This document shows, piece by piece, positions 37,927 through 40,465 of a DNA stretch of 40,465 nucleotides; the first letter of the stretch is position 1, and each line of letters opens with the position of its first letter. The notes under the pieces were generated by a model, which saw nothing but the letters and a program-made list of their open reading frames with translations, searched no databases and had not been told where the DNA came from. This DNA is from Bacteroidota bacterium (GTDB taxonomy: Bacteria; Bacteroidota; Rhodothermia; Balneolales; Balneolaceae): contig RFPJ01000002.1 in the NCBI GenBank assembly GCA_009926145.1, forward strand, positions 1-40,465, written 5' to 3'. The position numbers were made by a program, and so were the translations under genes.

Positions 37927-38934
37927 ATGAGCTCTAACACATTATTTAAGAATCTATTCAAAGATGCCAATAGGCCTCTTTTCCTAGCACCCATGGAAGA
38001 CGTCTCAGATGCTCCTTTTCGGCAGATTTGCCGAAGTATGGGTGCCGATATGGTGTTTACTGAATTTATTAGTTCTGAGGCACTCATAAGAGATTCGGAT
38101 ATTGCACTTCATAAAATGACCTTCAGCGAAAAAGAACGCCCCTTGGGTATTCAAATATTTGGGGGTAGAGAAGAAGCGATGTACGGTGCGGCTAAGGTTG
38201 CCGAACAGAGTAATCCAGATGTAGTAGATATAAATTTTGGATGCCCGGTGTACAAAGTAGTCAATAAAGGTGCCGGAGCAGCTTGTCTAAAAGATTTAGA
38301 CATGATGGAACGTATGGCAGGAACTGTGGTGGACGCTGTGAACTCGAAACCCGTAACCGTAAAAACCCGATTAGGTTGGGATGAATCTACCATAAGAATA
38401 CAGGAAGTCGCGCTTATGCTTCAGTCGGTGGGGGTACAAGCTCTTACCGTTCATGCACGAACAAGGGCACAGAAATACAAAGGAGATGCCGATTGGAGTT
38501 GGTTGAAAAAATTAAAAGACACTCCTGGTTTACATATTCCTATTATTGGTAACGGAGATGTTACTAGCCCTGAAAAAGCCTTACAACTGTTCGAAACTAC
38601 TGGAGTAGACGCCGTCATGATAGGAAGAGGTGCGATTGGAAACCCATGGATATTTAAACAGTGTAGAAACTATCTGGAATATGGCGAATACGAACCTGAA
38701 GTTTCCCTTCAAGAGCGACTCGAGGTTTGTGCCGAGCAGCTGAGATTATCCGTGGAACATCAAGGAGAGCGCTACGGAGTCATTATCATGAAAAAACACT
38801 ACGGTCAATACTTGAAAGGCGTTCGAAATGGCAAAAAATTGCGCCTCGATCTTATGCAATTTGATACTATGGACCCTATTCTAGAACGCCTATTGAATTT
38901 TCGAGAGGAAGAATATTTCTTTGTAAGTAGTTAG
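37927..38934 (+). CDS. dusB: tRNA-dihydrouridine synthase (DusB-like)
   Basis: LFLAPMEDVSDAPFRQICRSMGADMVFTEFISSEAL, INFGCPVYKVVNKGAGAACLKD, VKTRLGWDEST, IIGNGDVTSPEKAL, MIGRGAIGNPWIF. Supplied start 37921 is TTG; ATG at 37927 preferred. Confidence 0.93.
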   Translation: MSSNTLFKNLFKDANRPLFLAPMEDVSDAPFRQICRSMGADMVFTEFISSEALIRDSDIALHKMTFSEKERPLGIQIFGGREEAMYGAAKVAEQSNPDVVDINFGCPVYKVVNKGAGAACLKDLDMMERMAGTVVDAVNSKPVTVKTRLGWDESTIRIQEVALMLQSVGVQALTVHARTRAQKYKGDADWSWLKKLKDTPGLHIPIIGNGDVTSPEKALQLFETTGVDAVMIGRGAIGNPWIFKQCRNYLEYGEYEPEVSLQERLEVCAEQLRLSVEHQGERYGVIIMKKHYGQYLKGVRNGKKLRLDLMQFDTMDPILERLLNFREEEYFFVSS

Positions 38935-40199
38935 AGATACTCTCTGTTCAAATAGGGCTTTAAAACCTCGGGGACTCGTATCCTTCCATTTTCGGTTTGA
39001 TAGGCTTCTAATAATGCGGCTAACACACGGGGCAATGCAAGGCCTGAACCATTTAATGTATGAAGTATTTCGGTTTCTTTTTCTGCCTTCCGATAGCGTA
39101 ATTGCATTCTTCTGGCTTGAAAAGCTTCAAAATTAGAACATGAGCTTACTTCAAGCCATCGTTCTTGACCCGGACTCCATACTTCTATATCGTACTTTTT
39201 CGATTGTGTGAAGCCCATATCTCCCGTACACATGAGTAGTGTTCGGTAGGGTAAGTCCAGTTTTTGAAGCAATTGCTCTACGTGTTCACGTAACCGTTCC
39301 AAGCAATCATAGGAATCTTCAGGTTTTACAAAATGAACCAGTTCTACCTTGTCGAATTGGTGCAAACGATTAAGACCTCGAACATCTTTTCCATAAGAGC
39401 CCGCCTCTCGTCTCCAACATGGCGTGTGACATACATACTGAATAGGCAATTGATCTTCCAAGATGATTTCATCCCGATGAAAATTCGTTACGGGCACCTC
39501 TGCAGTCGGTATGGCGAAAAACCCATCTCTAGGAATAACATACATCATATCCTCTTTATCCGGAATTTGACCCGTACCTCTAGCAGAATCTTCATTAATA
39601 AAGAAGGGTGCTTGAATTTCTGTATAGCCAGCATTATTAGCTTCATTGATAAAGAAGCTGATGAGTGCACGTTGTAGTTGAGCTAAAGGCCCAATATAAA
39701 ATGGAAAACCAGCACCCGTAACTTTTACCCCACGTTCAAAATCAATCCAACCATGGCGCTCTAAAAGTTCCCAATGAGCCTTTCTCCACTGATCTTGGGA
39801 AGGGGCTCCCCATGTTCCATATACCTGATTATCCTCTTCGGTTGCGCCTACTGGCACCGAAGGGTGAGCCACATTAGGGATACGCAACAGTAGTTGCGTA
39901 CGCTGATTCGCTACCGTTTTAAGAGTTTCCTCAATGTCCTTAATTTGTTCTTTTGCCTGAGAGGTTTGTTCAATGATTTTTTGAGCTTCCTCTTTTTTAC
40001 CCCCCGCCATCAATGCACCAATTTCCTTCGCTGCCTTATTACTCTCACTCCTTAGGGTATCTACCTTGTGAACGAGCGTTCTCCACTCCTCATCCTTATT
40101 GAGTACATCCGCCACGATGCCAACTTCTTTTTCACCCTTGTTTAGCATGGATGTTTCAACCAAGGCCTGGTTATCTCTGATAAAACTAATATCTAGCAT
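38931..40199 (-). CDS. serS: Seryl-tRNA synthetase
   Basis: 422 aa; MLDISFIRDNQALVETSMLNKG, GAGFPFYIGPLAQLQRALISFFI, TAEVPVTNFHRDEI, CHTPCWRREAGSYGKDVRGLNRLHQFDKVEL, NGSGLALPRVLAALLEAYQ. Confidence 0.97.
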   Translation of the reverse strand: MLDISFIRDNQALVETSMLNKGEKEVGIVADVLNKDEEWRTLVHKVDTLRSESNKAAKEIGALMAGGKKEEAQKIIEQTSQAKEQIKDIEETLKTVANQRTQLLLRIPNVAHPSVPVGATEEDNQVYGTWGAPSQDQWRKAHWELLERHGWIDFERGVKVTGAGFPFYIGPLAQLQRALISFFINEANNAGYTEIQAPFFINEDSARGTGQIPDKEDMMYVIPRDGFFAIPTAEVPVTNFHRDEIILEDQLPIQYVCHTPCWRREAGSYGKDVRGLNRLHQFDKVELVHFVKPEDSYDCLERLREHVEQLLQKLDLPYRTLLMCTGDMGFTQSKKYDIEVWSPGQERWLEVSSCSNFEAFQARRMQLRYRKAEKETEILHTLNGSGLALPRVLAALLEAYQTENGRIRVPEVLKPYLNREYL

Positions 40200-40395
40200 A
40201 GTACATGATTTTGTTCGGTATTAAAGATACAAGGTAATTGTACATTTCGTTAGTTCTTTTTTTAATTATTGATGCTTAGAAAATTCCAATTATTGGCATG
40301 AATTCGTATTTTGTACTTAAGAACTTTAAGCCATTTACTAAATAATTTTGATTATTTAAGTAATTCTACCCATTGGCCAATAAATATTTTTCATC

Positions 40396-40465
40396 ATGAT
40401 TCCATTACTAGACGAGATCGACGTAAAAATTTTAAATCACTTACAAGAACATGGACGTGCACAGC
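40396..40465 (+). CDS. Lrp/AsnC-family transcriptional regulator, N-terminal fragment (runs off window end)
   Basis: ATG at 40396 gives MIPLLDEIDVKILNHLQEHGRAQ..., typical Lrp/AsnC start (LDxxDxKIL..LQ..GR). Confidence 0.75.
   Translation, partial: MIPLLDEIDVKILNHLQEHGRAQ

Noticed and set aside
39333-39677. 114-aa plus-strand ORF opposite serS
   Set aside because: Antisense shadow of serS; no domain evidence.
1-40465. CRISPR arrays, defence islands, prophage, transposons
   Set aside because: No regularly spaced repeats, Cas, transposase, integrase, toxin-antitoxin or phage structural genes seen in the ORFs.

Overview
The window is a 40.5 kb stretch of bacterial chromosome, mostly core housekeeping genes at high coding density. 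It probably comes from the Bacteroidota/Balneolota/Rhodothermota group: TAnnTTTG-type -7 promoter elements and a fused alpha/beta 2-oxoacid dehydrogenase E1 point that way. I found no rRNA, CRISPR array, transposase, phage or plasmid signature. Main content: partial uppP, orphan MoxR ATPase, rpsA, cmk, rpsT, gpmI, clpC, a sugar-nucleotide epimerase/GT4 pair, a six-tRNA cluster (Pro, Arg, Cys, Glu, His, Glu) with a duplicated tRNA-Glu, a divergent sugar porter/LacI pair, a GT2, a small MerR, divergent ctaA/ctaB, fused E1, fumC, mutY, a DUF2400 (TIGR02757) protein, rpsU, radA, a YbhN-like flippase-type membrane protein, class I aldolase, dusB-like, serS and a partial Lrp/AsnC regulator. The most interesting region is about 24.2-30.3 kb. 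It holds a tightly packed minus-strand run GT4-GT4-SPT/CFAT-like alpha-oxoamine synthase-GNAT-like acyltransferase(-fumC), with a divergent extended-SDR reductase. This layout resembles the logic of bacterial ceramide synthesis (Spt, GNAT-type bCerS, CerR) plus glycosyltransferases. I propose it as a candidate (glyco)sphingolipid or sulfonolipid locus, which needs similarity searches and lipidomics to confirm.
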